Of a DNA stretch of 64,000 nt, positions 36,001-47,440 are shown in pieces; position 1 is the first letter of the stretch, and the number at the start of each line of letters is the position of its first letter. The notes below the pieces were generated by a model, which was not told where the DNA came from, ran no database searches, and was given only the letters and a program-made list of their open reading frames with translations. Both the position numbers and the translations under genes were made by a program. The stretch is from NCBI GenBank assembly GCA_002197995.1, contig NGZR01000005.1:3844001-3908000 (forward strand). The letters run 5' to 3'. The DNA comes from Gaeumannomyces sp. JS-464 (lineage: Eukaryota; Ascomycota; Sordariomycetes; Magnaporthales; Magnaporthaceae).

Positions 36001-36538
36001 AGCCCCCCATTTGCTGGTGTGCGGTCCGGTGATTGGCTGGCGACAAAGGAGGGCGCTGGGGCCCCGCCGAAAACGACATGTGTGCAGGCTTCCCCTTGCC
36101 GCCACGGTCGAGCGCCGCGTCCATGCCCAGCTTACATGCTCTCCAGATGGACTTGCCCGCACGCCCATGGACGAATCAACCAGGGCCCAGGGGTGGTGCA
36201 GTGGACGCGCCTTGCCCAAACCGGCGGCCTGGTTGCTCTCGATGGCGCCTGTCGATGGCCAATGGGGCGTGGCGCCTTGCACCCCCCTGGGCCAAGGGTT
36301 CTCTGGCGCTCCATTCCCGGTGGTGCTAATGTCACTTTGTGCCCTCTCACAGATGTGATGTTCGCGCGGGTTATGTTGGGCGGCTGCTTCCCTCGACCGT
36401 CCCTTGCTGACGACCCTCTTGCGGGCGCGCCGTGGACCAAGGCTTGTTCTTCGTTGGTCGCTCTGTCAACTCGAGGACCGGAAAATTAAATACGACTGTA
36501 GCTGCCATACCCAGCCGTCTAATATCTGCCCGCCCACA
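33097..36538. other. Intergenic with T-rich tract and decayed, AT-rich DNA
   Basis: The first ~330 bases (33121-33430) are extremely T-rich and follow the repeat-protein stop. At ~33558-33740 a short ORF reads NLGYVSNQLLAAGYTLVVIVRN, reminiscent of the start of an NAD(P)-binding reductase, but it breaks down at once. At 34360-34560 the DNA is strongly AT-rich, as in old RIP-mutated repeats. The rest up to 36538 has no supported gene; a 193-codon minus-strand ORF (34721-35302) resembles nothing known to me. Confidence 0.4.
33121..33430 (+). repeat. T-rich low-complexity tract downstream of the repeat-protein gene
   Basis: Roughly 310 bases composed mostly of T, with runs of 14-20 T interrupted by single G, A or C. 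If transcribed with the upstream gene it would give a U-rich 3' UTR. Confidence 0.8.
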
Positions 36539-39500
36539 ATGGCTGTCGACCCTCCCACTCCCGCTCCGGCACCGCGGGCCCAGTTCGACGCTCCCGGTCC
36601 TCACACCTCTGACACTCCGTCTGCCGCACCTGCACCGCCGTCGCCCGTCCGCGTCCAATCCCAGCACGCGCCTCAAGCCCTGCCAAGCCCCAGGAGCTCG
36701 AGGTCCCCCAGCCTGGCCACGAGGAACTCCGTCTCGTCCATCAAGCGGAAGCCTCTGTCAGCAAACGCCTCGGCCCTGGCACGGAGGTACTCAGAGTCCT
36801 CGCAGTCGCCGCGATCGCCGCCGTCGCCGCCGTCGCAGCACTACCTCGACATCTTGGACGAGCTGCCGATGCCCGAGACTGTCGTCTCCCGCGCCGTCGA
36901 CAGCTCGTGGTACGCCGGTGAAACCCCAGTAGTAGACCAGTTTGCCGACGCCTACGGGTCCTCCCAGGGAGGGTGAGTCGCCCCGAGCCTCTCCTGTCGG
37001 CCTAGTCTGGCCTAGTGCCGCGGCCTTGGGATGTCTCTGCCGTCCGAGGGCCGCCGGCGCCATGGAACACGGTCCATTCCTCGCAAGCCCCAAAGTGTAT
37101 GCATCTGACTGACTGGCATCTTGCCTCGTTCCGCGTGCCGCTCGGCAGACTAAGCAGCAAAGCCCTTCCACCACTGCCTGCAGCCGCAGAGTCTGGACCC
37201 CAGAGTGCCGCCTTGGCTCAGCCGCGAAACATTCCAGAGCCCAACCCTGCAGCTTCTCAAACGCTACCCGCACTCTCCTACCGCGAACATCAGCAGAACC
37301 CTCCCGCCGCCGCAGGCCCGAGCTTAAACCGCGGCGGAGGCGCGATCCAAGACTCAGACATTGACTTGGACGTCACGCCGCGCGTTGCTCAAGGAGGTGA
37401 AGGGGCAGGTGGCGGCGTCGATCAGCTGTCAGACCCGAGCAGCCAGCCGGGGACACAACCTCCTAATACTAATAATACCGTCGGGCCCAAGATCATGTCA
37501 CTCTTTGCCCGCAAGCCCTCGCCCCCGCACCTGAAGCTCGTACCGACGGCCGATAACACCCTAAAACCTGGAGCATCGTCATCGTCACCAGCAGCGGCAG
37601 CAGCCAGTGACTCTACTACCACCCCCAAAGCCGATGCTGCAGATAATCTTAATCCTCACACAAAGTCCCCAGCACAAAAATCACCCGCCTCTTCGAAGCT
37701 AGGCACCTTCTTTGGCTGGTCTACCTCGTCACCCTCGTCGACAGTCTTCTCCGACGGCCTCTCCCCCTTGCCGTCACCCTTCTCGCCGAAGCCGCCAGCC
37801 TTCGTCGATGACGTCCCGCTCACCGCAGCAACATCTAGCCCACCCACAGCCAAGCCGACTTATGACGTCTCTGCGGATGAGAGCCCCCTCGACTACTGCG
37901 AAGAATACCTGCAAACCCCGCCGGACGCGACTACCCCAACGCCGGCGGCGACCGCCGACAAGATCGAAGACATGGAGGACGAGCTGAAAGCCATCAGCGC
38001 GGAGCTGGCCGCGTCTATCAGGCGCGAGATGGACCTGGAGGACCTCGTCGACCGGCTGCAGGCGCAGGTCGGTGGCCGGGGAGACACGCCGGGAAAAAGA
38101 ACCAGTGATTACTTTTCCGACTCGGGCTACAGCTCCGCGAAACTGTCCGAGTACGATGCCAACCGCGAAGAGATCACGCAGCTCCAGCGCCGCGCCGAGC
38201 AGGAGAAGGCCCAGGTGCGCCTCGAGCTGAGCCAGAAGCTGCAGGACGAGCGCGAGCGCCGCAGGGACCTGGACCGCCAGATCCAAGAGCTATCGGCGCG
38301 CGCCGCTGAGGCCGGTGGCCAACTTGCCGCCGTCAGGGGCTCCCCGGACGACATGGCCGACGCCGCCAGCGCAGCTGGCAGGGTAAAGGAGCTTGAGGGT
38401 TCGTGCGAGGACCTCCGCAGGCGGCTGGCGGAGGAGCGCCAGGTTAAGAGCAACTTCGAGGACCTCCTCACGGCGCTCAAGGGCGAGCTGGAGAGCGCGG
38501 CCAACGAGCGTGACAATCTGCGCGACGAGGTTGTGCCGCAGCTCAGGGCCCGCGTCGAGGGACTGGAGCAGCAGGCGTCGGAGCACTCCAAGCTGGTGTA
38601 CGAGAGCACCAAGATCCAGCAGGAGCTCCGAAACCTTCAGCTGGAGAATGCCACCCTGAAGACCAGCAGGCCCATCCCGCCACTAGATGACTCGAAGCCG
38701 GCGACCCGGCCAGCGCGCTCGACATCCGTGAGCACAGCCCAGTCAGCTTTTAAGCTGCAGCAAGCGCCACTCGGCCGGTCCAACACGGTCAAGGGCTCGG
38801 TCGGCGGCGCACGCCAAACCGAGGCGTCACCTCTGAGTCGGTCCAACACGGTCAAGGGCACTGCTGGTCCGCACCAGACGGAGTCGCGCGAGGCCATATC
38901 CGAACGCCTGAAGGACGTGGAGGCGCAGCGCGATGCGCTCCACAATGCCCTCAAGAACCTGCTTGAGCGACAAGAATTCCAGAACCGCGAGAACGAGAAG
39001 AAGATTCGAATTCTCGAGCAGGAGCGCAGCCGGCTGCTGGCCGCGTCGCCGCAGAAAGCCGGGTATGAGCGCGAGGTGTCGAACCTACGCGAGGAGATTG
39101 CGCTCCTGCGGAAGCGGGCCGAAGAGGCCATGGAGCAGAAGTGGCAGGTCGAGAAGGGCTTGAGTGGTCTGAAGATGGATCTGGATCGCGCCGAGGAGGA
39201 GATCGCGGGTCTCAGGAGTCTTCTTCGCGAGAAGGATATCCTCATCCCGGCCACTTTGGCCCAGCCATTAAGCACGACCGCCAAGGAAACGACCGACGCT
39301 GTGTCGACACCTGTGAGCTCCGCCTCGTTGGGAAGGCCTACAAAGACCTTCAAGCCGCCTACGCCCAGGCCCTGGAACGTATCAAGAACCTGGAGCTGGG
39401 CACTGCCGACGACAAGACCAAGAAGGCTATGGGCAGGCTCGAGCGCTCGGTGACGGCAAAGTTGGAGACACAGAGCCAGGACGATGCCGAGGTGCAGCAG

Positions 39501-40288
39501 CTGCGCGAGCGGGTCGAAGGCCTAGAGCGGTCAGCGCAGGCCAACATGGAGGCCGAGCGCGATCTGGCGGATCAGCTGCAAGCGTCAGCGCGGCGCGTTG
39601 AGGAGCTCGCGGCGCAAGTTCAGGCGCAGCTAGCCACCAACGCGTCGCTGCGGACGCGGCTCGCCGAGGCGGTCACGCGCGGCGAGTCGGACCAGCGGTC
39701 GAGCAAGGAGCGCATCTCGTCGCTGCAGCGGCGGCTGCGGCAGCTCGAGGACGAGCTGGTGGCGGCGCAGCAGGTGGCCGAGGACCGCATTGCGCGGCAA
39801 GACGAGGAGCTGCGGCAGCTGCGCGAGGCCAACAACGGGCAGATCCAGCGCCTGCGCGACGCCTCGGGCGGCCTCCGCTCGCCGTCACAGCGCCTGTTCC
39901 CGCCGCGCTCGCCCGCTCGCCTATGTTCGCCAACGGCATGCGCTCGCCCAGGCTGGGATCGCGCCCCACCTCCAGGGCGGGATCGTCGTCGAGCGGCCGC
40001 AGCCCCTCGTCCCCGCTGGCGCGCGAGCGCGAGGAGGACCAGGCGGCGCAGATGGAGAAGCTGCGGGCGCGCGTCGCCGAGCTCGAGGGCGCGCTCTCGT
40101 CGGCCGACTCGGAGATGCAGGAGGTCGTGGGCCGCATGAACACGGCCCAGATCGAGGTGCTGCGGCTCCAGGAGGAGCGCGAGCATGCGGTCCGCGAGAC
40201 GCGCAGGCTGCAGCGGCAGCTCGAGGCCGAGCAGGCCAAGGCCTTTGAGGATCGGTTCAAGGCCATGAGCGCGAGCGCTATGGCGTAG
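36539..40288 (+). CDS. Long coiled-coil protein of filamentous fungi
   Basis: About 1190 residues in two exons: 36539..36972 (MAVDPPTPAPAP..) and 37149..40288; the intron starts GTGAGT and ends CGGCAG, and the junction codon is preserved. The N-terminal ~430 residues are Ser/Pro-rich and disordered, with ATRNSVSSIKRKPLS and SLFARKPSPP. From ~residue 460 a long discontinuous coiled coil follows, rich in Glu/Arg/Leu heptads (IEDMEDELKAISAELAASI; LRRRLAEERQVKSNFEDLL). A linker holds two RSNTVKG repeats. The last part, LGSRPTSRAGSSSSGRSPSS then more coiled coil, ends SASAMA. Such proteins are often scaffolds or tethers (some are annotated USO1-like by composition), but no specific role is shown. 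Single bases are missing near 39330 and 39915; the frames on either side join cleanly. Confidence 0.75.
38766..38885 (+). repeat. Tandem RSNTVKG motif in the coiled-coil gene
   Basis: Two ~22-residue units, L-G-RSNTVKG-SVGGARQTE and L-S-RSNTVKG-TAGPHQTE, lie in the linker between two coiled-coil blocks. The basic-directed RSNT core looks like a kinase or 14-3-3 type site, which is inference. Confidence 0.7.
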
Positions 40289-43200
40289 CCATGAAAGAAA
40301 AAAAACCACGAGTTCAGAGTTCGCCCTCCCACACTGCTGCCGATCCAAAAACCTAGCATCCTCACTGCCAATCCGACCCAGACCGAACGAAGATGAGGCG
40401 AAAGCAAACATGAGATCGACGCACCCTCCCGCTCCTCAGAACGACAAACGACAAACTCTACCTCTCTCCAAACATACAAACGCCCGACACCCCTCGTGGT
40501 GATCACCCGTCCGCCACTGTACAAGATCCCTTAATAGTCTGTTCTGTCATACGCATTTACGCCACTTGGGAGCCCGCGAGTCGCAGCATTATACATGGTG
40601 TTTGGGCGGTGATTTCTAGCCTGGATTATTTCCCTTACTTTTTCTTTTTGTTTTGGATTCAAGCCGCGACAATTATTACCACGTGATGCACCAGCTGGCC
40701 CCTTTTACGGTCGTTGCTGCTGCTTATTTACCCTATTTTTTCTGCATAGTGTATTACCACCTATCTCTCTTTCTGTGGTTTTCTTTCGGCACCTTAGCCC
40801 GCTACTCCCCGAGCTCCGAGACAATATGGTGTCTTGTGCCCGCCGCCGTGCAACGGGGATTGGGAGGTTCTGGGAGGTGGCACAAGAGGAGGAAGGAAGG
40901 AAGAATTGAATGTAACATGATATGAAGCAGAGCGGAGGAGGGCTGCAACATGGGCCTGTCTGCACATGGAAAGAGGACTTTATGGTCCTGGTTGGATGAC
41001 GGGAGAAGGACTTCCTCCAAGAGGAAATGGAAAGGAATATGGGAAGGGGAATGGGCACAGCGGGCAAGAAATATCTGCGTGCGTCGTGCCGGCCTGCTCC
41101 TCGAGCAATTGCTAGATTGTATCGGGTAGTCGGCGTTAATTCACTTATTCGGTACTCCAAACACGGTCAGGCCTGGCATCCTCATTTGGAGCATTGATCG
41201 ATCAACTTGGTCCGTGGTGGTGATGGGGGTCATCACGTGAGACTCGCGAGTTGCACATCTTGAATAGCCACCTCGTGACATTCCCGAGACTCCCGACACC
41301 CCGTGTACGTTCCCGCGCCACTCCGCGGGCTCCTTTGCATCAAAGCCAGGGCTTCCTCGGTCGCCGGTGGCGGGAAAGCCGTGTGAGACGGTCAAACATT
41401 TTCGCAGAGGGGGGAAATGCCAAGAACATACACCCTTCCTACGTACTCATGTCTCGAAGCTTGTGGCTACCTAGGCCTACCTTGCTAGGTACGCATGTAG
41501 AGCCGAGGCTGTCTGGCTTCTGGCTTCGCGTAGTTGGGTTCAAGCAGGCAGGGATCCTCGACGCCTCAAAGCGCCCGGCTCCCTGCGGTGGTCCCTCGCA
41601 CGCACACACAGCCGAGACGAAGCAGTAGTGAAGGACGTTTGACGAGGCGGGGTTTTTTGGGCCCGGTCGTTACATCCGTGCCCTTGGGTCACTGTCAAGC
41701 GTGCCAACCCCCTCAGAGTATGAAACGAGGGCCGTTTGGCGATTCTGGCCGACGCGTGGGAGGGGAAACGTTTAGACTTTCCAGGGCAAACAGTGAAAAT
41801 CGCTGCTTTTGTGCTGCGTTGTCGTCCAGTCTTCGTGGAGAAGAACCGTCTCGACTGCCAAGTCAGCATGCAACCAAGCAGTTCGAGGTCGGCGGCGCGG
41901 CAAAGTCAATCTCTCGAGTTCAGGTCCCTCTTTTTTGGCCAATATCGACATGGTGATATGAAGGCTGCCTGCGGTGGGCCTTCTCCCAGAGCCGCCATCG
42001 CCACTTTTTGCAGCGTCGGTTGAATGGGAGGGTCGGGTTGTTTTTCAAGGTGCGTGCAGGTGGAAGGCTGGGCCTCTCCAGGGCAGACGTGGGTCAAGGT
42101 AAGGCCAGGCCCACCTAGGCTGAGGCGGGGGCTCCACTCGAGATGAGAGGCGAGGGGCGAGGTTCTCAATGCCACAAGAGACGGAAAAGACTCGGATTCG
42201 TAGGTATCATCTGCAGATTGGTGGGCTGGGAGAAGGCCCAGGTCAGCGAAGGGCAATTGATAGTGTGCAATTGGCGGGCACAGTCGAGGATCCCTTGGGC
42301 CACATCACGCCAATGACGGCAAGGTAATCAAAGCCATCTGCCTGGATGGGGCGGCTGCCACTCGTCAGCGCCATTATAGCGCAATCTCGGTCACCTACCT
42401 AGGTAGGTGGTACCCCAGGCTTTCTGTCGACATTGAATGCTGCTGTGGAACATTGAGTGATTGACGAGCGGCGGACGGCACCCTCGTCGGTCTTGGCATT
42501 TTCCGGCCTTTTTATTCTTTATTTCACTTTTCGGTCACTTCTTCCCTCTTCCTCTCTGCCGCTCTGCCTCTCGCGCTTTAGAGTTTTGCGGGGTCACCGG
42601 CCCTCGGAAGTTGGGCCGACGATGCTGGGATCCAGCCTGGAAGGGACCTGAATCCCGTCAAAGCTCCACCGATCACCGATCCCAGCGATTGCGTGGGATA
42701 CCTGCGGCTTCGACGATGCAAGTGATGAAATCAACAGGGCCCGCCTGCAAGGCAATATCTCGTTTCTGCTTGCGCCATGAGGCGTTGCAAGTGCCGAGAA
42801 GCAGGGCGCGGCGCAGATGCAGGAAAAAGGGGGCAAGGCAGCATTGAGAGACAATTCAATGTCACTTCCGTGGGAAAAACCGTCTGGCCTGGCTCGAGGG
42901 GCTGCATGGTACCTCAATTGAGGTCCCGATCTCAGCCCTCAGGCACCTTCCACCTTGGGACCCTGATGGGACACAAACGTTCGGGAGCAACGGGCGCCGC
43001 TGTTTGCTTTTGCGGACGCCTCACTGCTAGTGCTGGTGCCAGCTTTCTTCAACGGGCGGCGGGACGGCCTGGTCCCCTCTCAGTCTATCGAACGGAGATG
43101 GAACAAAACCCTCACACCAAAGCACTCGCAATATTTATCCCCCTATTTTTTCTTGCTTTCTTTTGTCTTTCGACTCTGCCTTTGCCCGCGCAATTTACCT

Positions 43201-44649
43201 CGTCTGGCCGATCCGACCTTGGCTGCCGACTGTCAGCACGAGTGAGTTGCGAGGAAACAGAAGCCAGACAGGCACAGGGATCAGCCCCTTATCCCCCGGC
43301 TACCCCCACTCGCCAATCAAGACCCAGGATTTCTTATCTTTACATACTCGTCTTACTACTGGGCATTGGCGAGAGGCGACACGGCAAGCAACCGTTCGGT
43401 CCGCAACCTGGCCCAGACAACCCGTTGCTTCTTGTGCAATGTCTCCTTTTGCTTTTTTGGGACTTGCTTGCGTTATTGCCTCGCCGACTTCAAGCCACCC
43501 CTCAATCCTGGGCACTCCCGCGTCCATACTCTCTCTTACGGCGCCAAGCGTTCCACCGAAATAATGAGGCCGAGAGGCCGTATCTGCGGGGAGGACGATG
43601 GAGCGGCTGCAAGAAGAAGAGATGTCCGCGGCCGAGGTCCCTAACTGATGGCTCTTACGTCTAGCCAAGCCTAGCACGCAAGCAGCAGTCTGCTTGATAC
43701 GGATCAGCATCCATGTCCCCAACAGCCCTCCCCTACCTACGCGCGGCACAGCTGGATGCAGGTACATCGGGCCAGCCTCTTGTGTGCTAGCACCAGGCAG
43801 GAGAGAAGGCTTTTTCCCTTTTCCAGACGAGCCCTTATAATTTCTCAATCGCCGCATCCGCCGCCCCCATCCAACCAGCATCCCATCTCGGGCGAGAGCT
43901 GGACACCCGCCTTTGCTTGTGGCCTGTTTCTGTCCTCCTTCCGCCTCTTCCTCCGGAATACCACGCTGCGCGTCTCTCTCGCGCCCGGCTTCTTTTTACG
44001 TTTTATCTTGGGTTACATGGTCTCTTTTCACCCCTTTACCCTTTTATCTCTCCCCCGGTCCAGTTGTCTTGGTGCGCTCTGATTCCCTGCCTTCTCCTCC
44101 TTGCCCTCAACCAACAGACCAGGCCCCTTGATTGGTCATCACCACTTACCTCTTTAGACACTTTGATGATAAACCCCTCTTGCTGCTTTTGCCCCCCTGC
44201 CAAAAGCTCCCAGGCCTTGTCCTTAGGTCCCGCACACATCATCACTCCAGAACGCCAGCCACCCTGAGCTAGGCCACTTAGGGTGTTAGCTTCGCCGGTT
44301 TCTTTGCCTTCAAACCCCCGTCATCCCGCGCCTTTTTCCGCGGATTCGAATGCGCCCGATCACAGGGTTGTGGTCGAGTTGGCCTTCAAGCTGAGATCAG
44401 TTCTCTTATTCTTCGAGAGGCCGGCGACATTGAGTGCTTTGGTCTGTTGCAGAAGCATCTGCCGCCTGATCAGCAGAGGTGGTCGACAAAGTAAAAACGA
44501 CAAGACCAAACGCCCCTGCTGCTGTCGCCACGGCCTGCCACCAGTCCGTGTAAACCACCGACGCAGCCTCGCGTCCGACGGCCGAAGACCGAATCCTTAC
44601 GACACGCGACGCCCGCTCGTGCTTGCCCAGGCGCGGCACATTGCCCACC
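40289..44649. other. Long intergenic/5' region of the ammonium transporter
   Basis: This 4.4-kb stretch holds no ORF I can support; the 295-codon ORF at ~42777-43664 has no family motif. It contains a perfect 18-bp palindrome of the CCTAGG family at 42392-42409 and related motifs at ~41467-41491. The last ~700 bases are pyrimidine-rich, as in fungal promoters and leaders. Confidence 0.45.
44003..44172 (+). promoter_or_regulatory. Candidate AreA/NIT2 (GATA) sites upstream of the ammonium transporter
   Basis: Three HGATAR matches lie 480-650 bases before the ATG: AGATAA on the minus strand at 44003-44008 and 44044-44049, and TGATAA on the plus strand at 44167-44172. Fungal ammonium permeases are classically de-repressed by GATA activators under nitrogen limitation. 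The motif is short, so clustering near the right gene type is the only support. Confidence 0.35.
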
Positions 44650-46831
44650 ATGGTTACCGTTGACGGGGTTGACCTCGATAGCCGGTACATCATCAAGGTG
44701 CCGTACAATGGCACAATACCTACCGGCGGGGACTCGCTCCAAGAGAATCTTAATATCTTCTACGAAGTACGTCCAATGGGTTCCCTTGAACATAACTGGC
44801 TCCCAGAGGGTTGCTCCTGAGCTGCCTCGACGGGCTACAGCTTTACATGTGTACTCTGTACATCGCAACGGCCAGCACCTAACGCGCAAATTGCTTCCGT
44901 TTTGGTAGACCGGCGACATTGCCTGGATGATAACCGCGACCGGGCTTGTCTTGCTCATGATCCCAGGAGTCGGGTACGTGCAGCACCCCAAGCAGGCAGC
45001 CTCGCCCACCCCGCCCTGCGCAGCCATACCATCCCTCAATGGCTCGTCGGTTCCCAGCTCCTAAGGCGCGCGTCGACCACTAACAAGATACACTTCTGGG
45101 TACGGGACAGATTCTTCTACTCGGGTCTTGCGCGCCGGAAATCCGCCTTGTCTCTGATATGGCTCTCCGTCATGTCGGCGGCAGTGTGTAAGTGCCTACC
45201 AAAACTTGTGGCTTGCCCAAAAGCCAACAACATATCCCAAATATATCATCTATCTAATCCAGAACGCAGCGTCTTTCCAATGGTTCTTCTGGGGATATTC
45301 GCTTGCCTTTAGCCGCACGGGCGGACCCTTCATCGGCACGCTAGACAGCTTCGGCTTCAAAGACGTGCTCGCCCAGCCCTCGGTCGGCTCCAGCCGCATC
45401 CCAGAGCTCCTCTTCGCCCTCTACCAGGGCATGTTCTCGGCCATCACCGTGGCCCTGGCGACGGGCGCCGTTGCCGAACGCGGCCGGATGCTTCCTTGCG
45501 TCGTCTTCATGTTCATCTGGGCCACCATCGTTTACGATCCGATCGCCCGATGGACCTGGAGCCCCCTAGGATGGAGCAGCCGGATGGGCGGCCTCGACTT
45601 CGCCGGTGGATCGCCGGTCCACATTGCCTCAGGCGCCGCCGCCCTCGCGTACTCGATGATGCTGGGCAAGAGGAGAGGCCACGGCACGCACGAGCTGAAC
45701 TATCGCCCACACAATGTTGGTCCATAGAACCCGTTTATTCGAAAAGTTCTTCAGCTGACGAATGGAACAATAGGTATCACACATCGTCATTGGGACGGTA
45801 TTCCTCTGGGTCGGGTGGTTCGGGTTCAACGCCGGTTCTGCTTTGTCCGCCAACATGCGTGCCATCCTGGCCGCCACGGTCACCAACCTGTCGGCTTGCG
45901 TTGGAGGTATCACATGGTGCGTTCTGGACTATAGGCTGGAGAGGAAGTGGTCGACGGTCGGCTTCTGCTCTGGGGTCGTGGCCGGGCTTGTAGCCATCAC
46001 CCCTGGATCAGGCTACGTCCCCGTCTGGGCCGCAGTCCCCTGCGGAGTGCTCGGGCCGCCTTCGCCAACTACGCCACCAAGCTCAAGTTCATCCTGCGCA
46101 TCGACGACGCGCTCGACATCTTTGCCGTGCACGGCGTGGGCGGCTTCGTCGGAAACATTACCACTGCTTTTTTCGCGGCCGACTATATCGCCAGCCTCGA
46201 CGGCACCACGTCGATCCCGGGCGGCTGGATCAACCATCACTGGATCCAGTTCGCGTACCAGCTCGCCGACTCGCTGGCCGCCCTGGCCTACTCATTCTTC
46301 ATGACGTGCCTGATCCTGTTCTTGATGAACCTGATCCCGGCCTGCAGCTGCGAGTAACCGAGCAAGCCGAGATCCTCGGGATAGGTACGTGACGACATCT
46401 CCCACAGCCCGCAGCGTACCAGCTTCTTCCATATACTAACTAAAAACCACCCTTCCTCTATAGACTCGGAGGAGATAGGTACGTGATGACATCTTGCACA
46501 ACCCGCGGCGAGCCAGCTGTTGACCCCTAACCCTATTCTCCATTACTAACCCTAACCCATTACTAACCCCCCAACCCTAACAGGGGAGTTCTGCTATGAC
46601 TATGTGGAGGTGACGCGCGAGGTGCTCAACGACGTCGAGGCGGAGAACGCGAGCGCCAGGTACTCGGAGGCCGATGACACCAGCCGGCGGCGCTTCAATA
46701 GCTCGGAGCAGCGCCACCACGCCCCGGGCTTCGAGAAGACTCACCAATCGAGTAATAGCGGCGGCATCCCTCTCGTGGACGCGCGCATGTTTGGCGTCCA
46801 GGCCGCGCGCTTCAACTCGCGCAACCAGTGA
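44650..46831 (+). CDS. Ammonium transporter, MEP/AMT family
   Basis: This plasma-membrane ammonium permease has seven exons: 44650-44766, 44909-44973, 45111-45187, 45270-45715, 45774-46384, 46464-46478 and 46584-46831, ~526 residues. Family blocks are GDIAWMITATGLVLLMIPGVG, FFYSGLARRKSALSLIWLS, SFQWFFWGYSLAFS, GAVAERGRMLP, GGLDFAGGSPVHIASG, ELNYRPHNV, GWFGFNAGSALSANM, and DDALDIFAVHGVGGFVGN with the pore His pair pattern. The cytosolic tail reads EQAEILGIDSEEIGEFCYDYVEVTREV. Two bases are missing: near 46052 (before AAFANYATKLKF) and near 46338 (LIPGLQLR). Exon 6 is only 15 nt, coding for DSEEI, and its two flanking introns are related in sequence. The second of these holds telomere-like CCCTAA motifs. 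GATA sites upstream suggest nitrogen control. Confidence 0.93.
46524..46583 (+). repeat. Telomere-like CCCTAA motifs inside the last intron of the ammonium transporter
   Basis: Degenerate copies of CCCTAA/CTAACCC occur five times in 60 bases, ending at the 3' splice site. CTAAC is also the branch-site consensus, so the motif could serve splicing, but the run CTAACCCTAACCC is longer than needed. Confidence 0.55.
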
Positions 46832-47154
46832 TTCTCATGACGGGCGGCCTGAGCAAGAGGAGGAATGGGAGGGGACTTGACGAGAGCAGCAGATGGGAAC
46901 TTGACGAGAGCAACAGATGGCCTGCTTTGCGGGTCTGGGAAACTGAACATTGGTTGGTGTTTTGTCCGGAGGTCGCCTGTCAGGGCTTTTTTTTATTTGT
47001 ATATTTGCCATGTACATCTTCTCCTGTCGGCTAGCAAGGGCTTCTTCCCCTTATTTCTGTTTGCACTGGTTTACTATCTCTGTTGTTTATTTAGGGTCCG
47101 CAGCAGCCTGGCACGTCCCCAAATAAGATTCTGCAGTCCCTATGAACATAAACT
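46832..47154. other. 3' flank of the ammonium transporter
   Basis: About 320 bases of downstream DNA, probably 3' UTR. Near 46880-46920 a short direct repeat of ACTTGACGAGAGCA(G/A)CAGATGG occurs. No gene is seen. Confidence 0.4.
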
Positions 47155-47408
47155 GTAGGAAACAGGAAAGGAGATGGAAATAGGAAATGATGTAAGAAAC
47201 AGGAAAGGATGTAAGAAATAGGAAATGATATGAGAAAAAGGATATAAGAAATAGGAAAGGATATTAGAAAAAAGGAAAGTGTATAAGTAGGAAAGGATAT
47301 AAGAAATAGTAAAGGACACAAGAAATAGGAAAGGATTTAAGAGACAGGAAAGGATATAGGAAATAGGAAAGTATATAAGAAATAGGAAGGGACACAAGAA
47401 ATAGGAGG
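47155..47408. repeat. Purine-rich minisatellite, ~12 copies of a 19-bp unit
   Basis: The unit is close to ATAAGAAATAGGAAAGGAT. About twelve imperfect copies occur with small indels, and the plus strand is almost free of C. Because 19 is not a multiple of three, hydrophobic minus-strand ORFs through it are artefacts. Confidence 0.9.
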
Positions 47409-47419
47409 CGAGATCTACA

Positions 47420-47440
47420 GGTTAGGGTTGGGTAATGGGG
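47420..47440 (+). repeat. Telomere-like TTAGGG motif next to the minisatellite
   Basis: GGTTAGGGTTGGGTAATGGG lies at the right edge of the minisatellite and resembles the reverse complement of the CCCTAA block at 46524-46583. Confidence 0.5.

Noticed and set aside
42777..43664. 295-codon ORF upstream of the ammonium transporter
   Set aside because: No domain; mixed composition typical of pyrimidine-rich leader DNA.
47091..47397. Hydrophobic minus-strand ORFs that look like multi-pass membrane peptides
   Set aside because: They are translations of the 19-bp purine-rich minisatellite, hydrophobic in every frame.
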